Shown: piece after piece, positions 1 through 6,472 of the stretch | Layout of the letters: each line of letters opens with the position of its first letter | Numbering within the stretch: the stretch's first letter is position 1 | Assembly: GCA_020345785.1 (NCBI GenBank) | Contig: CP070771.1 | Coordinates: 5,086,256 to 5,112,472, forward strand | Direction: 5' to 3' | DNA length: 26,217 bases | From: Desulfobacterales bacterium | GTDB lineage: Bacteria; Desulfobacterota; Desulfobacteria; Desulfobacterales; JAFDCJ01 | Notes under the pieces: model-generated | Databases searched by the model: none | Seen by the model: only the letters and a program-made list of their open reading frames with translations | Told to the model about the DNA's origin: nothing | Position numbers and translations under genes: made by a program

Positions 1-62
1 AAATTCGAAATTCGAAGCACGAAATTCGAAACAAATTAAAAATACAAAATTCAAATGACCGA
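1..62. repeat. AT-rich dispersed intergenic repeat, copy 1 (cut by window edge)
   Basis: The stretch is built from repeated words of the type AAATTCGAA and CGAAATTCGAAAC, followed by ACAAAATTCAAATGACC. The same word pattern occurs on the opposite strand at about 19012-19080, so this is a dispersed non-coding repeat family. No ORF is supported. What lies to the left is outside the window. Confidence 0.55.
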
Positions 63-142
63 AACATCTAAATGCAGGGTGTTCTGCTGGCCATAGCCCT
101 GTTTGGATCATTTTTAATTGTCGTAAAAGGATCTAAAACTTC

Positions 143-223
143 ATAACAATCCAAACGATCTAAACGATCCTAACCATCTAACCCATCGCAACGATCCAAA
201 CCATCTCAACAATCTCAACCATC
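143..223. repeat. 9-bp minisatellite, nine consecutive units
   Basis: Nine uninterrupted 9-bp units of the form NNAACNATC lie end to end (ATAACAATC, CAAACGATC, TAAACGATC, CTAACCATC, TAACCCATC, GCAACGATC, CAAACCATC, TCAACAATC, TCAACCATC), with a decayed tenth unit up to about 232. The array stops just past the end of the cupin gene. Because the period is a multiple of three, it leaves frames open and gives a spurious ORF on the minus strand. It is not CRISPR, since there are no spacers. Confidence 0.8.
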
Positions 224-235
224 GTAGCGGTCCCA

Positions 236-586
236 TCAAACCACATGTCCTTCCTCCGGCACGATACATATAAACCGGAACTTCCCGCTGCCCTCATTCT
301 TGTATTGGTGAAGGCTGCCGGCCGGGACGTAGGCAAAGGATCCGGCTTCGACAAGGTTGTATTTGCCGTCAATGTGCAGGGATCCTTTCCCTTCAAGGAT
401 GAAATTTATGTGGGGCCAGTCATGCGTATGTTTCGGAGAGTAGCCGGCTTCATCCAGCTCGATCACCCGCATGACATATCCTTCCCAGCCCTCCTTCGGT
501 GAAATCAACGCCTTCATAGCGGCATTTTTCACTTCCGGGCTCTGCATTACCATCGCGTGAACATCTTTTTCATTGGCTACGATCAT
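236..586 (-). CDS. Small single-domain cupin protein
   Basis: This 116-residue protein is one cupin_2-type beta barrel. Cupin motif 1 lies at about residues 47-69, with candidate metal ligands H53, H55 and E65 (H59 close by). Motif 2 lies at about 82-97 (GSFAYVPAGSLHQYKN), with H93 as the remaining ligand. A 3-His/1-Glu metal centre is typical of the superfamily, whose members range from dioxygenases to sugar isomerases and sensors, so the substrate cannot be named. The ATG at 586 has a GGAG ribosome site eight bases upstream, inside the last codons of the MFS transporter gene. The gap to that gene is only 4 bp, so the two are surely co-transcribed. Such cupins beside exporters often detoxify or bind the exported type of compound, but that is inference. 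No signal peptide is seen. Confidence 0.85.
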   Translation of the reverse strand: MIVANEKDVHAMVMQSPEVKNAAMKALISPKEGWEGYVMRVIELDEAGYSPKHTHDWPHINFILEGKGSLHIDGKYNLVEAGSFAYVPAGSLHQYKNEGSGKFRFICIVPEEGHVV

Positions 587-590
587 AGTT

Positions 591-2237
591 TTACTCCTTT
601 TTTTTAACCGGAATAAGCACGCTTAAGATCAGGCATAAAAGGGAGGCAAAAAAAGTTATCCAGAACACCATCGAAACCCCCCCAGCAACCGCCTCCTGCA
701 GTGTTTTTTGAATGTCAGGGTCAAGCAGGGCCTGGACTTCCGGCCGGAAAATATTTTCAATACTCTGCTTTATCTGGACATGCAAAGACGGCGGCAAATT
801 GTTCAAACCGGTTTTCGTCAGCGATTCCATCACATGGGAAAAAGACATGGTTACGAAACTTCCGGATATGCCGACGCCGATGGTGCCTCCCAAGGTTCTG
901 GCAAATTGATGGGAGGAGGTCGCAACCCCCAGATCCGATATATCAAGGCTTTCTTGCACCACGAGCAGGGTCGCCATCGAAACGAACCCCATACCGATTC
1001 CGACAAATCCCAACACGACGGAACAGGCAGCTAAGGAAGTATCCGTCGAAAAGGAAAGCATAATTCCTCCGCCCACAGCCAGGCACAGAGAGCCGAAGAC
1101 CGTCGATGGTTTCTGGCCCAATCGATTGACAATCTGCCCGCATCCCAGTGCACCAACCGACCATCCCAGGCTCAAAGACAGCATCGCCACACTCATCTGC
1201 AAGGGTGTTTTACCCAAAGCGCCCTGTATAAAAAGCGGACTGTAGGCAAACAGGGAAAAAATCGTAAAACTGGCCAGAAACGCCGAACCATTGCCGATAC
1301 TAAAGCCCCTGATAGTGAAAAAGCCCAGAGAAAGAATCGGTTCCCGGGCTTTTTGTTCGGCATAAAAAAAGGCAATCCCTGCTGCAATTGTAATGATTGA
1401 CAAGCTTATGATTTGAGGAGAAGTCCAGTCGTAGGAGCGTCCCGCCAATAGAAATACGGTCAACAACCCCAGGATGGCCGTTGACAGGGTTAACGCACCC
1501 CAATAATCGATGGCAGCCTCTTTCTTTTTGTCACGGACCTCGATCAGATAAAGGGTGATACCCAGCAGGGAAAACGCACCCAGGGGCACATTGACAAAAA
1601 AAATCCAGCGCCAGGAAAAGTAGGTCACAACAAAACCACCAAACGTCGGGCCTAGAACACTGGCCAACCCCCAGATAAAGCTGCCCAGGGACAACGTCTT
1701 GCCTCGGTTCTCAGGTGAAGATATGTCGGCCAATACGATGTAAACCAGGGCAAAATTTCCTCCGGCGCCGATGCCCTGAAGCACGCGGGATAAAATCAGC
1801 TGCATCATGCTCTGGGCCATTCCCGCCAAAATTGAGCCCAGCAAAAAAATACAAATCGAAATAATGTAGAGTCGGCGGGATCTGAAAATGTCGGCCAGCT
1901 TGCCGAAGACCGGCAGGGCTACTGCCCGGGCAAGAAGGTAGGCGGAATACACCCAGCTGTATAAGTGAAGACCGCCCAAATCTGCGACAATTGTGGGCAT
2001 GGCGGCAGACATGACCAGCGCATCCAGGGCGCCCAGAAACAGCGCCAGCAATGAGGCAATAATTACATAATTTCTGCTGCGCGGGCTGATAACTGCCTCC
2101 GGCCGACTCGGCTGCCCGGTTTTCGGATGGGATTCGACATCAATTTCGGTGGGTTGATTTCGAAACAAATTTGGTCTGACCGCCTCTCTGGAAAAAATGA
2201 TCGTTTTCGCAGAATACCTTGAATTTTGGTTCAACAT
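591..2237 (-). CDS. MFS transporter, DHA2 (EmrB/QacA-like) 14-TM exporter
   Basis: This is a proton-driven exporter of the major facilitator superfamily, drug:H+ antiporter-2 type. Family signs are LDALVMSAAMPTIVADLGG in the first membrane segment (motif D1), GKLADIFRSRRLY (motif A loop), RVLQGIGAGG (motif B) and GPTFGGF (motif C). About 14 hydrophobic segments can be counted, and the length fits DHA2 proteins. The start is uncertain: the frame opens at a GTG at 2279, and the first ATG (2237) gives 548 residues. Neither has a clear Shine-Dalgarno site. The 50-60 residues before the first membrane helix are polar and longer than usual, so the true start may lie further inside. The protein ends in a lysine-rich tail (PVKKKE), and its final codons carry the ribosome site of the following cupin. 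Exported compound unknown. No regulator gene is adjacent. Confidence 0.88.
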   Translation of the reverse strand: MLNQNSRYSAKTIIFSREAVRPNLFRNQPTEIDVESHPKTGQPSRPEAVISPRSRNYVIIASLLALFLGALDALVMSAAMPTIVADLGGLHLYSWVYSAYLLARAVALPVFGKLADIFRSRRLYIISICIFLLGSILAGMAQSMMQLILSRVLQGIGAGGNFALVYIVLADISSPENRGKTLSLGSFIWGLASVLGPTFGGFVVTYFSWRWIFFVNVPLGAFSLLGITLYLIEVRDKKKEAAIDYWGALTLSTAILGLLTVFLLAGRSYDWTSPQIISLSIITIAAGIAFFYAEQKAREPILSLGFFTIRGFSIGNGSAFLASFTIFSLFAYSPLFIQGALGKTPLQMSVAMLSLSLGWSVGALGCGQIVNRLGQKPSTVFGSLCLAVGGGIMLSFSTDTSLAACSVVLGFVGIGMGFVSMATLLVVQESLDISDLGVATSSHQFARTLGGTIGVGISGSFVTMSFSHVMESLTKTGLNNLPPSLHVQIKQSIENIFRPEVQALLDPDIQKTLQEAVAGGVSMVFWITFFASLLCLILSVLIPVKKKE

Positions 2238-2369
2238 TAAGGTATTAAATACGACATCCAAACCCGTGAAGTAAACCACGGATTGCTGATTTAATCAATT
2301 GGGCATTTACTGGATAATAGATTGAAGGATTCTCCGATGAATATTCTCGTTTAATCCTGCGCGTCCATG

Positions 2370-2438
2370 GGCGGGGATGAACCCCGCCCCTACGTATTTG
2401 TCGGAGATTCGAATGTAGTGGCGGGGTTTATCCCCGCC
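2370..2438. repeat. Paired GC-rich hairpin repeat element
   Basis: There are two perfect 7-bp hairpins with the same stem. GGCGGGG/CCCCGCC (2370-2376 with 2382-2388) has a 5-base loop, and GGCGGGG/CCCCGCC recurs at 2420-2426 with 2432-2438. Between them CTAC and GTAG form a further inverted pair, so the whole element is roughly symmetric. It resembles the small dispersed hairpin elements common in deltaproteobacterial intergenic DNA. The intergenic gap is 2280-2592. The rest of it, about 2439-2530, is GC-rich non-coding sequence with a smaller imperfect inverted pair (TCCGAGCC...GTCGGAGG). Confidence 0.65.
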
Positions 2439-2530
2439 AGTGAGGCCTTGGACAGCCGTCGCGCTCTCCGAGCCGCATGCTCTGCGTGTCGGAGGCCGTG
2501 CGGGCCTGACCCCTGTGTCCCGAGCCTTGC

Positions 2531-2570
2531 TTGTGGGGTCGAAGCCCCAAGGGCGAAGTCCCAAACCCTG
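2531..2570. repeat. GC-rich 'GAAGGGCGAAG' repeat, upstream copy
   Basis: TTGTGGGGTCGAAGCCCCAA followed by GGGCGAAGTCCC closely matches the repeat that begins at 3811 (TGTGGGGTCGTAGCCCGAAG followed by GGCGAAGCC). The two copies lie just before and about 130 bp after the class V aminotransferase gene, in the same orientation. This copy ends about 20 bp before the gene's start codon and supplies part of its leader. Confidence 0.6.
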
Positions 2571-2592
2571 AACCTTGGTAAAGGAAAATATC

Positions 2593-3678
2593 ATGAAAAT
2601 CTATCCCATCCCGATGGTGCCGGGGCCGGTCAAAGTTGCTCAGGAAGTTCTGGATGTGTATCAGGTAAATTACGGATCCGGCGATCTGGAAGCCGAATTT
2701 CTCGATTTATACAACCGCACCGAAGCCAACCTGAAAACCATTATGGCCACAAAAAACCAGGTCGTTATTCAAACCGGTGAAGGTATGCTCGCGCTGTGGG
2801 CTGCCTTGAAAAGCTGCCTTGTTCCCGGCGATCGGGTTCTGTCTATCGCCACCGGTGTATTTGGCGACGGCATCGGCGACATGGCTGCCTCTATCGGCGC
2901 CGAGGTGCGCAAAATCCGTTTGCCGTACGATCAAACCATCGCAGATACGGATCAAATCCAAACCGAGATCACGGCCTTCAAGCCGAAGATGATCACCGCG
3001 GTTCACTGTGAAACCCCTTCCGGCACGCTGAACCCTTTGGAAGCGCTGGGCAGCATTAAAAAAGATCTCAAAGTCCCTTTGCTTTATGTGGATGCCGTTT
3101 CAAGCATCGGCGGCGCGCCGGTTGCAACCGATGAATGGAATATCGACCTGTGTCTGGGGGGATCCCAGAAGTGTCTGTCCTCCCTGCCGGATATGGCGTT
3201 TCTTTCCGTCAGCGATGCCGCCTGGGAAATTATCGATCAGGTCGACTACAACGGCTATGATGCCTTAAAACCTTTTCGAACGGCCCAATCCAGACATTAT
3301 TTTCCCTGCACCCCCAACTGGCACGGGGTCGCCGGCCTCAATGCCGGCGCTGAACTTATTTTAAAGGAAGGACTTTCAGAAAGCTTCAAACGCCACGAGG
3401 ATGTTGCCCGGTTTTGCCGCCAACAAATTATGGAAATGGGATTGACGCTTTTCCCCTCGGCGGACGCTGTTCCTGCTCCCACGGTCACAGCAGTCAACGT
3501 TCCGGAAGGGATAGCCTGGCCGGATTTTGACGCAAAACTGCGCCAACAAGGACTGGTGGTGGCCGGAAGCTACGGACCGCTGGCAGATAAAGTCTTTCGA
3601 TTAGGGCACATGGGTACCCAGGCGGACCGGAATTTGGTGTCCCAGGCGCTGGAGGTCATTGGAAAGGTATTACTTTAA
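2593..3678 (+). CDS. Class V PLP aminotransferase (alanine/serine-glyoxylate or pyridoxamine-pyruvate type)
   Basis: This 361-residue cytosolic enzyme of the class V, fold-type I PLP aminotransferases resembles alanine-glyoxylate, serine-glyoxylate, 2-aminoethylphosphonate-pyruvate and pyridoxamine-pyruvate transaminases. The N-terminal IPMVPGP is the substrate-loop signature. TGEGMLALWAAL (about 61-72) binds the cofactor phosphate, HCETPSG is at 138-144, D167 in YVDAVSS should contact the pyridine nitrogen, and K193 in GGSQKCL is the Schiff-base lysine. RLGHMG near the C-terminus holds the carboxylate-binding arginine. The ATG at 2593 is preferred over the in-frame TTG at 2575 because AAGGA lies seven bases before it and it puts the conserved PGP loop near the N-terminus. 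It stands alone, with no pathway partner adjacent, so the amino donor and acceptor cannot be told. Repeats of one family sit on both sides. Confidence 0.87.
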   Translation: MKIYPIPMVPGPVKVAQEVLDVYQVNYGSGDLEAEFLDLYNRTEANLKTIMATKNQVVIQTGEGMLALWAALKSCLVPGDRVLSIATGVFGDGIGDMAASIGAEVRKIRLPYDQTIADTDQIQTEITAFKPKMITAVHCETPSGTLNPLEALGSIKKDLKVPLLYVDAVSSIGGAPVATDEWNIDLCLGGSQKCLSSLPDMAFLSVSDAAWEIIDQVDYNGYDALKPFRTAQSRHYFPCTPNWHGVAGLNAGAELILKEGLSESFKRHEDVARFCRQQIMEMGLTLFPSADAVPAPTVTAVNVPEGIAWPDFDAKLRQQGLVVAGSYGPLADKVFRLGHMGTQADRNLVSQALEVIGKVLL

Positions 3679-3810
3679 TCGAGTCAAAAAACCCGATTAG
3701 AGTGTCCGTTGTTCATGGTCAATGGTCCGTTGTCTCAAAGGGGTCGCGGATGAGGAGTGTTATAGTTTAACTGACGCCTCAATATGTGGGGCTGCCTTGT
3801 CCCGTCGTCT

Positions 3811-3920
3811 TGTGGGGTCGTAGCCCGAAGGGCGAAGCCTCAAGCTCGCAGAGCGAAGTCGGAAGCCCGAAGGGCGAAGCCCCAAGCTCGGAGGACGAAG
3901 TCGGAAGCCGAAGCCGATAC
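3811..3920. repeat. 42-bp GC-rich tandem repeat, two copies plus remnant
   Basis: Two 42-bp units lie head to tail at 3822-3863 and 3864-3905, both of the form AGCCCGAAGGGCGAAGCC followed by CAAGCTCG and CGAAGTCGGA, differing at a few positions. A partial third unit follows (AGCCGAAGCCG). The leader TGTGGGGTCG at 3811 is shared with the copy at 2531. The unit length is 14 codons, so open frames crossing it on either strand are artefacts. The wider gap 3679-4001 holds no gene; at 3700-3740 it also holds a short duplicated word (GGTCCGTTGT type). Confidence 0.75.
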
Positions 3921-3993
3921 ACAATTCAGCATTTTCGATGCTTCCGCTTTCAAAAACCAACTTCTTATCTTTTTTATCCTTGTCTTTTTCACA

Positions 3994-4025
3994 TAAAAAA
4001 AGCCCTTCCAACTTTATGGAAGGGC
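3994..4025 (-). terminator. Rho-independent terminator of the PEP-CTERM gene
   Basis: A perfect 9-bp stem, GCCCTTCCA (4002-4010) with TGGAAGGGC (4017-4025), encloses a 6-base loop. An A-run on the plus strand (3994-4001) becomes a T-run on the minus strand. It lies about 28 bp past the stop codon of the PEP-CTERM gene and points the right way. Confidence 0.9.
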
Positions 4026-4052
4026 CTTCACGTAGGCTGATTGAATATGATT

Positions 4053-4694
4053 TTACTTCTTAAGCTTCCTCCGAAATCCCCCAAGACCGATGAGGCCAAA
4101 GCCAAGCAGGAGAAGGGTTGCGGGTTCGGGGACAGGGATGTCGCTGAACGGAAGATCTATCTGAAGGACTGCCGGGCCTCCGCAACACTCGCCGTACACC
4201 AATTGAAAATCAAAGTTGCCCGAAGGTCCCGTGTAAGTTACGGTCGAAGTGACGGGCGCCGTGGGACCTGGATTGAACCCCAGATCTATGCCACCGATAA
4301 TCAGTGTCAAGCCATCATCGTGAGTAACCGTAAAAGTCTGCCCAGTTGTGACAGTCACGAACCCAGCAAATTCCACGATGGTCCCATATATACCGTTATC
4401 CATTAGAGAGGCGAGGGTCCCTGCAGTATTCTCTACGATATTGAAGGCTGAGCCGTTTCCAAGCCAAGTCCCGACTGTGGCATCAGTTCCAAAAAAATTC
4501 ATGGGCGAATTCACTTCGAACGTGACATCTGGAGTAGTTCCAGGAACATTTGCTGGAATCGCGTTTTGAGAGATCGCTTCCGGAACGTGCCAAAGACTTC
4601 CTGTGATACTCAGAGCATGGGCACTGCCAACATAAACGAGAACGAGAGTGGCCAAAGCGGTCATTGTTATTGTTTTAAAATTTTTCATTTTCAT
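4053..4694 (-). CDS. PEP-CTERM sorting-domain protein with PA14-like region
   Basis: This 213-residue exported protein has a Sec signal peptide at residues 1-27 (charged MKMKNFK, hydrophobic core, SAHA cleavage site). A beta-rich body of about 150 residues follows, then a classical PEP-CTERM tail: VPEPATLLLLG at 188-198, a short membrane segment, and a basic end (FRRKLKK). Such tails are recognised by exosortase (EpsH/XrtA) and the proteins appear at the cell surface with exopolysaccharide. The stretch around FTVTHDDGLTLIIGG (121-135) and the following strand resemble the PA14/fibro-slime fold, suggesting carbohydrate contact. Two cysteines (C170, C171) sit together near the end of this domain. 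The start at 4694 has GGAGG five bases upstream; an ATG 12 bp further out has a ribosome site too close. The gene is a single transcription unit with its own promoter and terminator. No exosortase gene is in the window. Confidence 0.88.
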   Translation of the reverse strand: MKMKNFKTITMTALATLVLVYVGSAHALSITGSLWHVPEAISQNAIPANVPGTTPDVTFEVNSPMNFFGTDATVGTWLGNGSAFNIVENTAGTLASLMDNGIYGTIVEFAGFVTVTTGQTFTVTHDDGLTLIIGGIDLGFNPGPTAPVTSTVTYTGPSGNFDFQLVYGECCGGPAVLQIDLPFSDIPVPEPATLLLLGFGLIGLGGFRRKLKK

Positions 4695-4719
4695 CTCCGC
4701 CTCCATTCCCCTTTTTTAT

Positions 4720-4777
4720 ATTTTGAATTGTAAATTTGACTCGCAGACATTTTGAATTATAAATTTGATTCGCAAAG
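4720..4777. repeat. 29-bp tandem direct repeat in the PEP-CTERM promoter/leader
   Basis: Two adjacent 29-bp copies (4720-4748 and 4749-4777) share ATTTTGAATT.TAAATTTGA.TCGCA with only about five differences. They lie between the -24/-12 promoter and the start codon, and the outer copy contributes the -12 half of the promoter (TTTGCG on the minus strand). The inner copy reads TCTGCG at that place and lacks a -24 element, so only one promoter appears functional. Confidence 0.75.
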
Positions 4778-4786
4778 ATTATGCCA
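4771..4786 (-). promoter_or_regulatory. Sigma-54 (-24/-12) promoter of the PEP-CTERM gene
   Basis: The minus strand reads TGGCATAATCTTTGCG, against the RpoN consensus TGGCACG-N4-TTGCW. The invariant GG and GC are separated by exactly 10 bases. Transcription should begin near 4760, giving a leader of about 65 bases to the ATG at 4694. RpoN control of PEP-CTERM genes through the PrsK/PrsR two-component system is established in other Proteobacteria. That this gene follows the same rule is inference. Confidence 0.75.
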
Positions 4787-5113
4787 AATTTAATAATTGG
4801 AAATTTATTTTATATTTTTAAATAGTTAACCCATTCAGTAATGTCAGCACGATGCAAATAAGGATCAATTTGTAAAGAATCCCGACTCTTATTTAATGTC
4901 TTGGAGATGGTGTGCGATGGAATAATTATTTGAAAACAAATAGTTAGGGCGGAATGATCTCTACATGAAACTGTAAGGAGAATCGACGAGTGTAACGGCA
5001 TTGGGTCGGACCAAGGTGGAACGTTGCCATCCAAGGCAGGAGCTTTAAAATCAAGGGGGTTTTAAGTCATAGAATGACCTTTTCAACGTCGAAAAGATGC
5101 ATTTATAGAAGTG
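4787..5113. other. Gene-free AT-rich stretch between PEP-CTERM and cyclase genes
   Basis: I see no convincing gene here. This is where an enhancer-binding protein would act on the sigma-54 promoter. Two small palindromes are visible: GTCAT-AGA-ATGAC at about 5066-5078, and TTTC-AACGTC-GAAA just after it at about 5081-5094. A 75-codon open frame on the minus strand (4810-5034) has no ribosome site and a composition unlike a protein. Confidence 0.5.
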
Positions 5114-6013
5114 TTAAGACCTGACGGCAAAGTGCACCGCTGTTTCCGAGTCGGGGGTCACCTTTCGCCCGAGACCGATAACACCAGTGCCCAGCAGTTG
5201 GGTCTCTTCCCGCTTGAGGAGCATGCTTTTTTTTCCCTGGATCCGTAACATTGTGCCGTTGGAACTCTGGTCAATTAGCATAAATTTTCCCCGGTTATAC
5301 TCAATGCGAGCGTGGGATCGGGAAACACGTTTGTCATCGACAACCACATCGTTGTGCGGTTGGCGTCCAAGGGTGGCAATGGGACGATTTTCATCCAGTT
5401 TGATGGTTTGACCTTTATATGTCAATTCCAGACGGCTTTTTTGAGTCGGGGTTTCCGTCACATGGGTCGCCATCACCGTGACATCATGCTCTTCCCAGAT
5501 CACTTCGTATATACGGAGTATCCCGCTTTTGCCTTTGACCGTTGTTTTATCGATACAGCGTGTTAAGGCCTGACGCTCCTTTGAGAGCAGCTTTACCGTT
5601 CCTTCGGTAGTGATAATCTGGCGTTGTTTTGCCAAAGCCACCATGCGGGCCGCGACATTGACCGCATCGCCGAAGACATCGCCGCCTTCCTTGATAACCG
5701 GCCCGAATTGAATTCCGACATAGATATTCGGAGAACCGTATTCGGGCTTTTCAGGAAAAGGCATGTCCTCCAGAGACTGGTGCATCTCTACGGCCGCTTC
5801 CACCGCGTCATTGGCCGTCGGGAATGTGCACATAATCTCATCCCCAATGGTTTTGATCACGGTTCCCTGATGTTTCGCGGTCACATTTGAAAGAAGGGAA
5901 AGGCTGGCGTCTATCAGGTTTTTTGCGACCTTATTGCCCAGGGTTTCGTAGATGTGGGTGCTTTTTGCGATGTCTGCAAACAGTATCGCTAGGATATCAT
6001 TTAATCGTGCCAT
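5114..6013 (-). CDS. Class III adenylate cyclase with C-terminal FHA domain
   Basis: This 299-residue soluble signalling enzyme predicted to make cAMP starts almost directly with a class III cyclase catalytic domain (about 5-175). The two metal aspartates are D14 (LFADIAKST) and D58 (IGDEIM). The purine-selecting pair reads K54 and D116, the adenine type, and the transition-state pair N119/R123 lies in VNVAARM. A FHA phosphothreonine-binding domain follows at about 195-285, with GR (216-217), SRSH (231-234) and SNG (251-253). FHA at the C-terminal end is the less common order. The frame stays open upstream to a TTG at 6169, adding 52 residues without a recognised domain or ribosome site. I prefer the ATG at 6013, which has a weak AGGT site and puts the catalytic strand near the start. 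It may read phosphorylation by a Ser/Thr kinase, but no kinase is encoded here. Confidence 0.85.
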   Translation of the reverse strand: MARLNDILAILFADIAKSTHIYETLGNKVAKNLIDASLSLLSNVTAKHQGTVIKTIGDEIMCTFPTANDAVEAAVEMHQSLEDMPFPEKPEYGSPNIYVGIQFGPVIKEGGDVFGDAVNVAARMVALAKQRQIITTEGTVKLLSKERQALTRCIDKTTVKGKSGILRIYEVIWEEHDVTVMATHVTETPTQKSRLELTYKGQTIKLDENRPIATLGRQPHNDVVVDDKRVSRSHARIEYNRGKFMLIDQSSNGTMLRIQGKKSMLLKREETQLLGTGVIGLGRKVTPDSETAVHFAVRS

Positions 6014-6220
6014 CTTACCTATTTCTTCAATCGATAGGAACCCGCTGATTAAGAGCTGAATAAGGGGAAAAAATGAATCGTGAACCGGAGTCGGCAGCTC
6101 AACAAATGGAAAGTTCAAATCAACGGAAACAATTCGCTCCCAAATATCGGAGGTGTGGTAAATTGTCAATGTCGTTTTTTTAGGCGGGTGGTGTCCATTT
6201 TTCGCTGATTGCAGCGCAGC

Positions 6221-6283
6221 TTACCGGTTTGCCTGCAGGGTCAGTATTTCAACCCTGTCCACTTCATTAAGGGTGAATGCCAT
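6221..6283 (-). pseudogene. Severed 5' end of an MBL-fold hydrolase gene, or leader peptide
   Basis: A 20-codon ORF has an excellent ribosome site (AAAGGAG seven bases before ATG). It encodes MAFTLNEVDRVEILTLQANR and then TAA. From memory, the run VDRVEILTLQ followed by DNYID-like residues is how many deltaproteobacterial MBL-fold hydrolases (dihydropterin-synthase-like) begin. Here the match ends after about 17 residues and nothing MBL-like follows. The frame after the stop continues into the upstream extension of the cyclase ORF. The simplest reading is a deletion remnant that left the promoter and ribosome site of the lost gene in front of the cyclase. A short coding leader is the alternative. 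Confidence 0.5.
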
Positions 6284-6472
6284 TTTTTTCTCCTTTCGTT
6301 TGATTTTTTTAACCAAATCCCAGCTAGCAAGAAAAACCTCTGAAAGTCAAGAAAGATCACCGTGAGTTCCTTCTGATTCGCTGGTAGTTTTGTGAATATT
6401 GTTTTCTTTTTTTGATTTTTGTGCTTATAAAGTCAGCTTTAAAAAACCAGCAAGCAAGGGGAGATCGCCGCT

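Noticed and set aside
143..223. Possible CRISPR array at the 9-bp repeats (also considered for 3822-3905 and 7700-7778)
   Set aside because: Units are contiguous with no unique spacers, units are far too short or too long, and no cas gene is in the window.
178..396. 72-codon open frame on the minus strand
   Set aside because: Half of it is the 9-bp minisatellite read in frame, and the rest is antisense to the cupin gene. There is no ribosome site.
2307..2780. Open frames on both strands before the aminotransferase
   Set aside because: They run through the GC-rich hairpin and GAAGGGCGAAG repeats, have repeat-type composition and no homologous look. The plus-strand one overlaps the real gene out of frame.
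3675..3699. Possible terminator after the aminotransferase (TAATCG...CGATTA)
   Set aside because: The stem is AT-rich and only 6 bp, the loop is long, and no T-run follows.
3760..4040. Arginine/leucine/proline-rich frames over the 42-bp repeat
   Set aside because: The 42-bp unit is a multiple of three, so frames stay open by periodicity. The translations are simple repeats with no start signal.
4810..5034. 74-residue frame between the PEP-CTERM and cyclase genes
   Set aside because: No ribosome site, no motif, low-complexity AT-rich DNA. Considered as a small secreted peptide but not supported.
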